Assembly: GCA_030540715.1 (NCBI GenBank)
Contig: JAUNVQ010000007.1
Coordinates: 1-64,000, forward strand
Direction: 5' to 3'
From: Actinomycetaceae bacterium
Lineage (GTDB): Bacteria; Actinomycetota; Actinomycetes; Actinomycetales; Actinomycetaceae
Length of the DNA: 64,000 nucleotides
Shown here: piece after piece, positions 28,176 to 36,651 of the stretch
Numbering within the stretch: position 1 is the stretch's first letter
How the letters are laid out: every line of letters starts with the position of its first letter
Translations under genes and position numbers: made by a program
The notes under the pieces: model-generated
Database searches by the model: none
The model's input: only the letters and a program-made list of their open reading frames with translations
Told to the model about the DNA's origin: nothing

Positions 28176-29047
28176 GTAGATACCTCATCTTCATCGTGGC
28201 GCGGAACAATAATGAGAGGAACGGGAACCGCGCGTAAAATCTTATTGGCTACATTGCCTAGGAACAGCCGAGTAGGCGCACCCAAACGTGCTGAGCCTAG
28301 TAATACTATTTCGTCCTCTTTCCAATCAATGCGTTCAACGGCATCAGAAATAGAAGTGCCTTTCGCAACTTCGGTGGTGACATGAAGGTCATCGGGCAAA
28401 TTGTCTTTGATATAAGCCAAATTCTTTTCCAGCTGTTGAACTGCCTGTTTGTGGCTTATCAATGCTTCTTTCTTTGCGCCAGGAACGGGTAATTCAATAA
28501 GGGAAAGTACCCGCACATCACAATCCATTTCACGTGCTGCAACAACGGTGGAACGTAAAAGACGCTCCGTTCCCTCCAATGTGCCTACACAGGCAGTAAT
28601 GCGGTTGATTTTCTTGATTTTGCGATGACGCATCCCACGTGGGGCCAGCGCCAAAGGTACGGGGGAGGAATGAATAAGCGATGTGCCAATCGAACCCAGT
28701 GTGACCTTTCCCAGTGCGCCGTGGCGTCCTCCAGAAATAATAAGGCACGCTGGATGTTTCTTTTCGCAGACTTCTAAGAGGCCGTCGGCTGGATGAGCAG
28801 CATAGTGAAGATGGCAGACAAGATCGTCAAGTCCCAGTTCTTCTTCAGCATCTTCAATCCATTCAGCCGCCTGCTCGCGCAACATTTTGTCGTAGCCACC
28901 TTCTGGTGCAGCCAAGGCGTAGGGCTTGTCCTTATTAAGGATCATATAAACATCCATATTGGCACTACCTGAACGCGCAAGAAGAGCACCAAGTGAAAGC
29001 GCATCTTGGCCGCCCAGTGAACCGGTAAAACCGACAACAATATCCAT
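28172..29047 (-). CDS. Double-domain universal stress protein
   Basis: 291 residues with two Usp domains in tandem (about 1-140 and 150-285). Each ends in a Gly-rich nucleotide-binding loop: GGRHGALGKVTLGS in the first, LLGSARLGAPTRLFLGN in the second. The first loop deviates from the G-x2-G-x9-G(S/T) form by being two residues shorter, so ATP binding may reside mainly elsewhere. It lies upstream of and overlaps the permease, an arrangement suggesting it tunes the transporter. ATG 29045-29047 follows AAGGAGA. Confidence 0.85.
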   Translation of the reverse strand: MDIVVGFTGSLGGQDALSLGALLARSGSANMDVYMILNKDKPYALAAPEGGYDKMLREQAAEWIEDAEEELGLDDLVCHLHYAAHPADGLLEVCEKKHPACLIISGGRHGALGKVTLGSIGTSLIHSSPVPLALAPRGMRHRKIKKINRITACVGTLEGTERLLRSTVVAAREMDCDVRVLSLIELPVPGAKKEALISHKQAVQQLEKNLAYIKDNLPDDLHVTTEVAKGTSISDAVERIDWKEDEIVLLGSARLGAPTRLFLGNVANKILRAVPVPLIIVPRHDEDEVST

Positions 29048-29080
29048 GAAAAATCTCCTTTTTTGGTGAAGAGGGCGAAG

Positions 29081-30502
29081 CTATGCTTCGTGGGCAACCA
29101 TGACGTGTTTAATGCGGGTGTAGTCTTCTAAGCCATAAATTGAAAGATCCTTGCCATAGCCAGAATGTTTGAACCCTCCGTGAGGCATTTCGGCAACAAG
29201 TGGAACATGAACGTTGACCCACACGCATCCAAAGTCAAGTTCACGCTGGAAAAACTCTGCTGTACAAAGATCTTTTGTCCACACCGACGAAGCTAAGGCA
29301 AACTCAACATCGTTTGCCATTTCCAGAGCTTCATCGCGTGTAGTAAATGTTTGTACGGTGATAACAGGGCCAAAAATTTCTTGCTGAATGACGTCATCGT
29401 TTTGCCGGCATCCCGATAAAATGGTCGGCTCAAAGAAGCAGCCTGGGCCATCAATAGGTTTACCGCCACATTCAATAGTGATATGTTCAGGCAAATCATC
29501 AATAAACTTCTTCACGCCTTTAAAGTGGGACACATTATTAAGCGGTCCCATATCGCAGTCATCATCGGCACCCACTTTCAGTGCTCGAGCCTGCTTAACC
29601 AGTTCTGCGGTGAGTTGTTTTGCGATGCTTTCATGGGCAATCACTCGGCATGCTGCAGTACAGTCTTGGCCGCTGTTGAAGAATCCAGCGCCAGCAATAC
29701 CTTCAGCTGCTGCTGCTACATTGACATCATCGAAAACAATAACGGGTGCCTTTCCACCAAGTTCTAGATGAGCCTTTTTCACATCTTTTGCTGCATGGGA
29801 CGCCACCTCAATACCAGCACGGACCGATCCTGTGATGGCACACATCGCAGGAATTGGATGAGTGTTCATTGAATTGCCAGTTTCGTAGTTGCCTAACAGT
29901 ACGTTGAACACACCTTTGGGAAGCACCTTGCTGGCAACCTCCGCCACAACGAGTGTGGATTCAGGGGAGTTTGAGGGAGGTTTGACAACAACTGTATTAC
30001 CTGTTGCCAGTGCAGGGCCGATTTTCCAGATCAGCATAAGGAAGGGATAGTTCCATGGGGTTACTTGAGAGATGACTCCAAGGGGTTCACGTCTGATTGT
30101 TGAGGTATAGCCTTCCATATATTCACCGGAAGCAACGCCAGACATATTGCGTTGAGCACCAGCAAAGAAACGCAGTTGGTCGCAGCCAACAGCAACTTCT
30201 TCACGCATAATAATGGGTTGTGGCTGACCAGTATTTCGATTTTGTGCCTGTGCAATGCGTTTGCCAGCTTCTTCAAGAGCATCAGCGAATTTCATCAACA
30301 TGATAAAACGTTGTTGAGGGGTTGTTTTTTTCCATGAGGAAAATGCAGTCAGAGCTGCTTTCATGGCATTATCGACATCAACGTCATCAGAGATGGGGGC
30401 TATACCAACAACCTCATCTGTGACGGGAGAAATAAGTGTGTTCTCTTTGGTACTGTGTGATTGAACGAATTGACCATCAATAAAGTTTTTGAGTTTTTCC
30501 AT
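29081..30502 (-). CDS. Aldehyde dehydrogenase, probable gamma-aminobutyraldehyde dehydrogenase
   Basis: About 473 residues. TPWNYPFLMLIWKIGPALATG, FTGS-like AITGSVRAG, LELGGKAPVIV and the catalytic Cys in FFNSGQDCTAACR are seen; the last matches aminobutyraldehyde dehydrogenases (PatD/YdcW type) better than SSADH. It would oxidise 4-aminobutanal from putrescine to GABA, which the gab operon then uses. ATG 30502 is chosen over GTG 30511. It is transcribed toward the Usp-permease pair, 33 bp away, probably as one unit. Confidence 0.85.
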   Translation of the reverse strand: MEKLKNFIDGQFVQSHSTKENTLISPVTDEVVGIAPISDDVDVDNAMKAALTAFSSWKKTTPQQRFIMLMKFADALEEAGKRIAQAQNRNTGQPQPIIMREEVAVGCDQLRFFAGAQRNMSGVASGEYMEGYTSTIRREPLGVISQVTPWNYPFLMLIWKIGPALATGNTVVVKPPSNSPESTLVVAEVASKVLPKGVFNVLLGNYETGNSMNTHPIPAMCAITGSVRAGIEVASHAAKDVKKAHLELGGKAPVIVFDDVNVAAAAEGIAGAGFFNSGQDCTAACRVIAHESIAKQLTAELVKQARALKVGADDDCDMGPLNNVSHFKGVKKFIDDLPEHITIECGGKPIDGPGCFFEPTILSGCRQNDDVIQQEIFGPVITVQTFTTRDEALEMANDVEFALASSVWTKDLCTAEFFQRELDFGCVWVNVHVPLVAEMPHGGFKHSGYGKDLSIYGLEDYTRIKHVMVAHEA

Positions 30503-30658
30503 TTTTCTCACTCTCTTTCAAATGGAGGTGACCATATCAAGCTGATATGTGGCGTACTATGTGGTTGAATCATCGCGTTGCGCCATCATCGGGCAAAGCC
30601 AGGCATCGTTGCCTACAGGCAATAGCCTAGCGGAAAACTATCGGGACTTAAAGCCTAA

Positions 30659-30742
30659 AAACAACTAAAAATAATATATTGAGATAAAAAGACATTAAAA
30701 TCTTTCGTTTTTCTAGGACTTGATGTATTGTTTTAGTTGTTT
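30659..30742. repeat. 12-bp inverted repeat with 60-bp spacer in a divergent promoter region
   Basis: AAACAACTAAAA (30659-30670) and TTTTAGTTGTTT (30731-30742) are perfect reverse complements, 72 bp centre to centre, in the roughly 318-bp gap between the divergent aldehyde dehydrogenase and aminotransferase genes. A further small hairpin CTTCTT-CTGAT-AAGAAG follows at 30744-30760. The gap holds no gene. A shared operator pair is the likely reading. Confidence 0.6.
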
Positions 30743-30820
30743 ACTTCTTCTGATAAGAAGTGTTATTTTCCGGCTAACGTAACGATGCGCACCCGGGCAA
30801 CGAGGAAGAAAGGCATAAAA

Positions 30821-32194
30821 ATGGCTGTAGAATTGGATCTGCAAAGAATTCAAAATCTTATTAAAGAAGAATCCGAGAAACTCAATAATCGCACACAGCG
30901 TTCCAAGGAAATGTATGAACGTGCACGTCATCATTTGTGTAACGGTGTCGGCTCAACCTACCAGGCACGTGATCCGTGGCCAATCTACATTGCTGAAGGT
31001 TCTGGCCCCCACATCGTCGATGTTGATGGCAACAAGTATTACGATTTTCACAATGGCTACGGTTCAATGATTCAAGGCCATGGTCATCCGATGGTAATGG
31101 ATGCGTTGAAAGAGCGCTATCCAAAGGGCTCGCACTTTGGATGTGCAACGGAAGAAGACGTTATTGTTGCCGAAGAACTTTCGCGTCGTTGGGGGCTACC
31201 AAAATGGCGTTTCACTAACTCGGGTTCAGAATCAACCATGGATGCGATTCGTATTGCTCGTGCCTATACAGGTAGGGACACCATCGTCAAGATTTTTGGT
31301 TCCTATCATGGACACCATGATGGTGTGATGGTCTCGATAGGTGTTCCCTACGATAAGATCGGCGACCGCTTCACGTTGAAATCTTTGCCCTATGGTGGTG
31401 GAATTCCCCAGTCCATTGTTGATATGACATATTCTGTTCATTTTAATGATGCCGAGGCAATGGAACGCCGCATTATCGAACTTGATAAAGAAGGAAAGAA
31501 ACCTGCTTGCGTTATCATGGAAGCCGCCATGATGAACCTAGGTGTGGTGCTCCCTGAAGATGGCTACCTGCGGCAAGTACGTGATATTTGTACACGTCAC
31601 AACGTTGTCTTGATTTTTGATGAAGTAAAAACTGGCATGTGTATTGCAGCCGGGGGAGCAACGGAATACTTCGGCGTTACCCCCGATCTTGTCACTTTGG
31701 CGAAAGCACTGGGAGCCGGGTTGCCTTCTGGAGCAATCGGTGGAACAGAAGAAGTAATGTCTGTTGTTGAGGACGGAACGGTATATCAGGTGGGAACATT
31801 TTCTGGAAACCCCCTGTCTATGGCAGCAGCAGCAGTGTCGTTGACTGAAATTTTAACGCCTAAGGCATACAGCCACCTGGATCATCTTAACGATCGCATT
31901 GTGAAGGGTTGCCAAGCGGTTATCGACAAATACGATCTGCCTGGCTATGCGTTAGGTATCCAATCAAAGGGGTGCGTTACATTTTCTGACACGAAGATTA
32001 CCGACTACGCCACCTATATCGCCAATCAACAAGATGCACTATGCGATGCCGCATGGGTGTGGAATATGAACCGCGGTATCTTCATGACCCCAGGACGCGA
32101 AGAAGAATGGACGCTGTCGGTTACCCATACCGACGAAGCCATTGATGCCTATATTGCGGCTTTCGATTCATTAGCTGCAGAGTTGACGCGTTAA
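30821..32194 (+). CDS. Class III aminotransferase (HemL-like), putative diamine/omega-amino acid transaminase
   Basis: About 457 residues. PLP fold type I: FTNSGSESTMDAIRIARAYTG, IFGSYHGHHDG, FDEVKTGMCIAAGGA and LAKALGAGLPSGAIGG with the PLP lysine. The closest general look is to glutamate-1-semialdehyde aminomutase, but the catabolic surroundings and extended N-terminus argue against a haem role. Opposite an aminobutyraldehyde dehydrogenase it may start diamine breakdown. ATG 30821 has GAGGAAGAAAGG upstream; the TTG at 30737 is rejected. A strong terminator follows. Confidence 0.75.
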   Translation: MAVELDLQRIQNLIKEESEKLNNRTQRSKEMYERARHHLCNGVGSTYQARDPWPIYIAEGSGPHIVDVDGNKYYDFHNGYGSMIQGHGHPMVMDALKERYPKGSHFGCATEEDVIVAEELSRRWGLPKWRFTNSGSESTMDAIRIARAYTGRDTIVKIFGSYHGHHDGVMVSIGVPYDKIGDRFTLKSLPYGGGIPQSIVDMTYSVHFNDAEAMERRIIELDKEGKKPACVIMEAAMMNLGVVLPEDGYLRQVRDICTRHNVVLIFDEVKTGMCIAAGGATEYFGVTPDLVTLAKALGAGLPSGAIGGTEEVMSVVEDGTVYQVGTFSGNPLSMAAAAVSLTEILTPKAYSHLDHLNDRIVKGCQAVIDKYDLPGYALGIQSKGCVTFSDTKITDYATYIANQQDALCDAAWVWNMNRGIFMTPGREEEWTLSVTHTDEAIDAYIAAFDSLAAELTR

Positions 32195-32236
32195 TCAACT
32201 CCTTCGAAAGCGTGGTATGTATGCTATCCACGCGAG

Positions 32237-32276
32237 ATGTGCCCACAAGAGTGCGAACTTGTGGGCACATTTTTTT
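32237..32276 (+). terminator. Rho-independent terminator after the aminotransferase gene
   Basis: Arms TGTGCCCACAAG (32238-32249) and CTTGTGGGCACA (32258-32269), 12 bp perfect, loop of 8 nt, then seven T (32270-32276). It lies between the aminotransferase stop and the ABC-F start and shows that the longer upstream frame of the latter is not used. Confidence 0.95.
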
Positions 32277-32318
32277 CTCAATTCACTTTTTCGTCAACTG
32301 CAGGTTACGATAGACCCT

Positions 32319-33932
32319 GTGATTTCAGCTTCGCATGTGTCGATTTTTATTGGTGATCGCGCTCTTGTGCGTGATGCCAGTTTTGTTGTTGATAAAGGCA
32401 TGCGCATTGGTTTAGTTGGCAGAAATGGTGCAGGAAAAACCACGACGTTAAAACTTTTAGCCGGTATCGCCCATACTGAAGGTGCAATCGAATATCAAGG
32501 TGATGTTCACTCTCACGGTACAGTGGCCTATCTTTCGCAAGATCCAGATGCTGCTCAAGGCGAAAAAACGGGGCGTGAACGTATCCTTTCAGTGCGTGGA
32601 CTTGATAATCTTGCTCGTAAAATTACTCAGGCAGAGCATCTGATGTCCACCACTGAGGGGGATCAGCTTGCCAAAGCAATGGAACGCTATACGCGTCTTG
32701 ACCATGAATTCGAAATGAAAGGTGGATGGGCGGCCAATAGTGAAGCTATGCATATTGGCGCCAACCTAGGGCTCGATAAAGAAACGTTGCTACAGCCTTT
32801 ACAGACACTCTCTGGCGGTCAAAGACGTCGTGTTGAATTGGCGCGCGTTCTTTTTTCACAATCCGATATTTTGCTTCTTGACGAGCCTACAAACCACCTA
32901 GATCACGACTCGATTGTGTGGCTTCGCCAATATTTGCAAAACTATTCGGGTGGTTTTTTGATGATCACCCACAATGTTGATTTGTTAGAAGATACGGTCA
33001 ATAAGGTATTTTATATTGATTCTCAGCGACGTACCCTCGACATTTATCACACCACGTGGCATCATTATCTGCGCCAACGTGAAGAAGCTGAACTGCGGCG
33101 CAAAAAAGAACGCGATAATGCTCTTCGTAAGGCCCAACAGCTGAAAGAGCAAGGCGAAAAGATGCGTGCAAAAGCCACAAAAGCTGTTGCGGCTCAACAG
33201 ATGCTGAAACGTGCAGAAAAGCTCTTAACTGAAACCGCTGAAGCTACAAGTTACGAAAAAGTTGCCCGTCTTCGTTTTCCCCAGCCAGCACCGTGTGGAA
33301 AAGTACCGTTAACAGCTACGGGATTAACAAAATCTTACGGCGATAATATTGTTTTCATCGACCTCAATCTGGCAGTTGACCGCGGGTCAAAAATCGTTGT
33401 CCTTGGCTGTAACGGCGCTGGGAAAACTACACTTCTTCGCTTACTTTACAATCTGGAGGACGCAGATGAGGGGCAGGTGCATCCAGGCCACGGTTTAGAG
33501 CTAGGCTACTATGCACAAGAACACGAATTGCTTGATCCTCATGCCAGCGTTTACGAAAATATGGCTGCAGCAGCCCCTGAGTTTGATGAAACCCACGTGC
33601 GCAATGTTTTAGGTCAGTTTCTGTTTAGTGGTGATGATGTTGATAAACCTGCGTCAGTATTATCCGGTGGTGAAAAAACGCGCCTTTCATTGGCCACTTT
33701 GGTAGTTTCACGAGCTAACGTCCTCCTGCTTGATGAGCCGACGAATAACCTGGATCCGGCCAGTCGTGAAGAAATCCTCTATGCGCTCAATACTTACGAG
33801 GGCGCTGTTGTGCTGGTTACTCACGATCCAGGTGCGGTAAAGGCGCTCCATCCCGATCGTGTACTGCTTCTTCCAGATGGTGATGAAGATTACTGGAGTG
33901 ATGACTACGCCGATTTTATTACCTTAAAATAG
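32319..33932 (+). CDS. ABC-F ATPase (ribosome-associated, possible antibiotic-protection type)
   Basis: About 537 residues, two ABC modules and no membrane helices. Walker A GRNGAGKTTT and GCNGAGKTTL; signatures LSGGQRRRVELARV and LSGGEKTRLSLATL; Walker B LLLDEPTNHLDHDS and LLLDEPTNNLDPAS. A charged linker (about 250-320) joins them, as in ABC-F translation factors. It resembles the Rv1473 group, which in mycobacteria lies near suf. GTG 32319 is chosen because the terminator at 32237-32276 falls in the longer frame. Confidence 0.88.
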   Translation: MISASHVSIFIGDRALVRDASFVVDKGMRIGLVGRNGAGKTTTLKLLAGIAHTEGAIEYQGDVHSHGTVAYLSQDPDAAQGEKTGRERILSVRGLDNLARKITQAEHLMSTTEGDQLAKAMERYTRLDHEFEMKGGWAANSEAMHIGANLGLDKETLLQPLQTLSGGQRRRVELARVLFSQSDILLLDEPTNHLDHDSIVWLRQYLQNYSGGFLMITHNVDLLEDTVNKVFYIDSQRRTLDIYHTTWHHYLRQREEAELRRKKERDNALRKAQQLKEQGEKMRAKATKAVAAQQMLKRAEKLLTETAEATSYEKVARLRFPQPAPCGKVPLTATGLTKSYGDNIVFIDLNLAVDRGSKIVVLGCNGAGKTTLLRLLYNLEDADEGQVHPGHGLELGYYAQEHELLDPHASVYENMAAAAPEFDETHVRNVLGQFLFSGDDVDKPASVLSGGEKTRLSLATLVVSRANVLLLDEPTNNLDPASREEILYALNTYEGAVVLVTHDPGAVKALHPDRVLLLPDGDEDYWSDDYADFITLK

Positions 33933-33946
33933 GGTAGAATATCAAT

Positions 33947-35527
33947 GTGATTCATCTTCCTCTGCACCGTCACCCACGACGTCAACGACGTTATGAAAGT
34001 ATTGTGGCGCGTTCACGCACGCATGAACCAAGTATTGATGGAGCATGTGGATCCGTAGATGACGAAGAAAAGGCATCGAAAGATTTTATGCAGAAGGTAT
34101 CACGTTTTCGTGAACGAACATTCACTTTTGATTCATTTGTTCAGGCAAGTCGATCCACAAAACGTGCCTTGACATCTGCTGGTAAGCAGTCGCCAAAAGC
34201 GATAGTGTCTGCGGCCTCTGATGTGGTTCAAAAATCAACATTACGAATGCTTGCTAGGTATCGTCAAAGCGTACTCGTTAGTGGAACCAGTGGAAAGACA
34301 ACGGCAACTGTCATGCTCTTGGCAGCTTTGCGTACCAGGGGGGACGTTGCTTATACACGTGATGAAACTCCAGGTATTTCACAAGCCGTGGCGGCGTTAA
34401 CACGACGACGAAACGCCCCGTATGCGGTGATAGGATCCGATGAATCCAGTGTTGGCGATATTGCCGAACATTTGCGCCCACAGGTGTTGGTTCTTCTTAA
34501 TATTATTCATGGCAATACAAACGACCCAGCCTACGACGACAAGTTTTCCGAAGAAATTAAGCGTGCTATCCGACTCAATCCGCATATGACCATTGTGGCA
34601 AATTGTGATGATCCCTATGTTGTGGCGGCACTGCTGCATGCGCGAAGAGTAGTGTGGGTCAGTGCTGGCTGTTCATGGAAACGCGATGCCGTGATTTTTC
34701 CAAAAACTGGGACACAAGTTATCTTCCAAGGTGACCATTGGTTTGTTGCCGACTCGGAGTATCGGCGTCCACAAGCCCAGTGGAAGTGTGAAAATGATCG
34801 ACTGATTTCACCTGCCCAGGGGGATAGCTATGAGTTTGCATTAGATGTTCCCTCGGATACATTTACTGGTTATGCGGCAATGTGTGCAGTGGCAGCCTAT
34901 TATATGGGTGTAGGAATTCCAGCATCACTTGCGGCATTTAATAATGCGAAAAAGCTGGTGAGCCGTACACTATCCTACGACATTGGTGGGCGTCACCTTC
35001 ATATTTTCCATGTGCGCAACATTCCTACTTTTGAACAAGCTGTGGGACTTGTTGCCAATGAAGATGACGACATTATTATTGCTATTAACGAAGAAGAGGC
35101 AACCTGCGATGCGATGTCGTGGATGTGGGATGTTGATATCAATATTCAGCCAAATTCTACGCCCTCGTCAAAAGGTCGGCGACGTGAACGAAAAATCATC
35201 GTGTGCGGTGACTACGCCCTGGAACTTGCTGTAAGGTTTCGCTATGCTGGTTTTTCACCAATTCTTGCTAACTCGATACTTGATGCACTCAATATTGTTG
35301 AGACCGGTAGTCATGTTGACGTTATTATGAATGTTTCTGCTGCACGCGAAGCGGAAAATCTATTGACACGTTTCGATTCACCCCACCGCCTTGATCTTAA
35401 GAAAACCTACCGCAAGTATTCGTCACGGATGCAACATAGTATGCAGTCGCAGGGATTTTTGGCACCTGTTTTTGATACACCCTCACCAGTTCACACTTGT
35501 GATGGTGATTTCGGGAAGGGGGAGTAA
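33947..35527 (+). CDS. Divergent MurT-like Mur ligase paralogue
   Basis: 526 residues from a GTG start 14 bp after the ABC-F gene. It aligns by eye with the canonical MurT at 38577: IVANCDDP, VVWVSAG, the DAVIFPKTG region and SWMWD are shared. Deviations: P-loop GTSGKTT (113-119) where MurT has GTNGKST; the VDEMH acidic site is SDESS; LSRDQLDR is replaced by IIHGNTND; LAKNPAGW by HVRNIPTF; VADSTDLSW by EATCDAMSW, losing two Asp. It has a basic N-terminal extension of about 35-40 residues. The P-loop lysine K117 remains, so nucleotide binding is possible, but normal lipid II-amidating ligase chemistry is doubtful. It is coupled (TAATG) to a GatD-like gene that lacks its nucleophile. Confidence 0.75.
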   Translation: MIHLPLHRHPRRQRRYESIVARSRTHEPSIDGACGSVDDEEKASKDFMQKVSRFRERTFTFDSFVQASRSTKRALTSAGKQSPKAIVSAASDVVQKSTLRMLARYRQSVLVSGTSGKTTATVMLLAALRTRGDVAYTRDETPGISQAVAALTRRRNAPYAVIGSDESSVGDIAEHLRPQVLVLLNIIHGNTNDPAYDDKFSEEIKRAIRLNPHMTIVANCDDPYVVAALLHARRVVWVSAGCSWKRDAVIFPKTGTQVIFQGDHWFVADSEYRRPQAQWKCENDRLISPAQGDSYEFALDVPSDTFTGYAAMCAVAAYYMGVGIPASLAAFNNAKKLVSRTLSYDIGGRHLHIFHVRNIPTFEQAVGLVANEDDDIIIAINEEEATCDAMSWMWDVDINIQPNSTPSSKGRRRERKIIVCGDYALELAVRFRYAGFSPILANSILDALNIVETGSHVDVIMNVSAAREAENLLTRFDSPHRLDLKKTYRKYSSRMQHSMQSQGFLAPVFDTPSPVHTCDGDFGKGE

Positions 35528-36348
35528 TGCCTGATACTCGCCTTAGTATTGGTGTTATTGACCCGGAAGCTATCGGGACTCACGGTGATAATGGCAATGC
35601 CATCGTTTTGCGTCAAAGGGCCAGATGGCGTGGATTGGAACCTATTATTCATCCGATCCATGTAAGCGACCCTATTCCATCATCACTTGATATATATGTG
35701 ATGGGTGGCGGTACTGTTGATGCACGTCCCTTACTTCTTGAACATTTGACACGTGCACGTGGTTTGCAGAGAGCTTTACGCAGAGGGCGTCCGTTGCTGG
35801 CGATTGGTTCGTCAATGCAAATTTTGGGACGCTATTACATTGATGAGCACGGCAAAAAAATTGGTGGTTTAGAGATTATGGATATCACCACTGATCTTTT
35901 GGCCCAACCAGTGATTCGAGAAGTCGCAGTACGTCCGATGCTAGCCGGATTAACTGAGCTTTTGACTGGTCATGAGCATCATATGAGTGCCACACGTTTG
36001 GGTGAGGGCGTTGAGCCTTTGGGGCAGATGATTTATGGTACGGGCAACGGTTATGCGCTTCGTGATCCTAAGGATCGAAAAAGCCAGTATCTTGACCCAC
36101 ATGAAAGTGTATTTGTGCGCCCTCAACAAGTTGATCCTCCAGTTGTCTATGAAGGGGCAACGATGGATGCGATAATAGGGACTTATATGCATGGGCCTGT
36201 GTTGGCAAGAAATCCCCAGTTGGCCGACTATATGTTGCAATTAGCTACTGGAAAAGAAAAAATGGAAGATATTTATCTTCCCAGTATTTACCGTATGCGA
36301 AGGGAGCGTTTGAATGCTCTTGGTATTTCAGCACAGGCAGAGAAGTAA
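35527..36348 (+). CDS. GatD-like glutaminase paralogue lacking the catalytic cysteine
   Basis: 273 residues. IGVIDPEAIGTHGDNGNAIV, DIYVMGGGTVDARPLL and IGTYMHGPVLARNP match GatD (CobB/CobQ-type class I glutaminase). The nucleophile elbow reads LLAIGSSMQILG: Gly94 stands where GatD has Cys (C90 of the paralogue at 39894). The histidine is kept (H222). A loop before the His is about 20 residues longer than in the paralogue. As written it cannot hydrolyse glutamine by the usual mechanism. It starts on the last base of the MurT-like stop. Confidence 0.8.
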   Translation: MPDTRLSIGVIDPEAIGTHGDNGNAIVLRQRARWRGLEPIIHPIHVSDPIPSSLDIYVMGGGTVDARPLLLEHLTRARGLQRALRRGRPLLAIGSSMQILGRYYIDEHGKKIGGLEIMDITTDLLAQPVIREVAVRPMLAGLTELLTGHEHHMSATRLGEGVEPLGQMIYGTGNGYALRDPKDRKSQYLDPHESVFVRPQQVDPPVVYEGATMDAIIGTYMHGPVLARNPQLADYMLQLATGKEKMEDIYLPSIYRMRRERLNALGISAQAEK

Positions 36349-36351
36349 ATA

Positions 36352-36570
36352 ATGGTGTTAACGCCTGGGCCAGAGAAGATGATTTGTTCGCGTCGGGAAT
36401 GCATTTTCCCTGCACGATGGGCAGTGTGTTGGAAGAACCCACGTATTCACCGAGAGCGTGAGAAAATTTGGCTGTCATGCCCAGAACATCGACCGTATTT
36501 TGAGGACTACTTTTCTTACCGAAATTTTCCTTTTCGTGTTATAGACATCCGCGAGTTAGAGGGTAAATAA
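36352..36570 (+). CDS. Small Cys/His zinc-type conserved protein
   Basis: 72 residues. CSRRECIFPARWAVCWKNPR then WLSCPEH give four Cys and a His in a treble-clef-like spacing, suggesting a bound zinc. Similar short proteins are widespread in actinomycetes (often misnamed acetone carboxylase) and have no known function. It starts 3 bp after the GatD-like gene, so it belongs to that operon. ATG 36379 is a possible later start. Confidence 0.7.
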   Translation: MVLTPGPEKMICSRRECIFPARWAVCWKNPRIHREREKIWLSCPEHRPYFEDYFSYRNFPFRVIDIRELEGK

Positions 36571-36621
36571 ACAACTTTACGAAACATGCTTGATGTATAT
36601 GCTGGTAGGCACCACTTGTGT

Positions 36622-36645
36622 ATAGTACATGAATTGCTGTACTAT
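36622..36645. promoter_or_regulatory. Palindromic operator candidate upstream of arsR
   Basis: ATAGTACA (36622-36629), 8-bp spacer, TGTACTAT (36638-36645): a perfect 8-N8-8 palindrome ending 6 bp before the ArsR start. TATAGT (36621-36626) within it could be the -10. This geometry suits autorepression by the ArsR protein. Confidence 0.7.
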
Positions 36646-36651
36646 TGAGTG

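Noticed and set aside
30737-30820. TTG start for the class III aminotransferase
   Set aside because: It overlaps the inverted repeat region; ATG 30821 has a strong ribosome site and fits the family.
32217-32318. N-terminal extension of the ABC-F gene
   Set aside because: It contains the full terminator hairpin of the preceding gene; homology begins at GTG 32319.
35527-36348. Reading the GatD-like gene as a pseudogene
   Set aside because: The frame is full length, translationally coupled, keeps its His and core motifs, and shows no frameshift.
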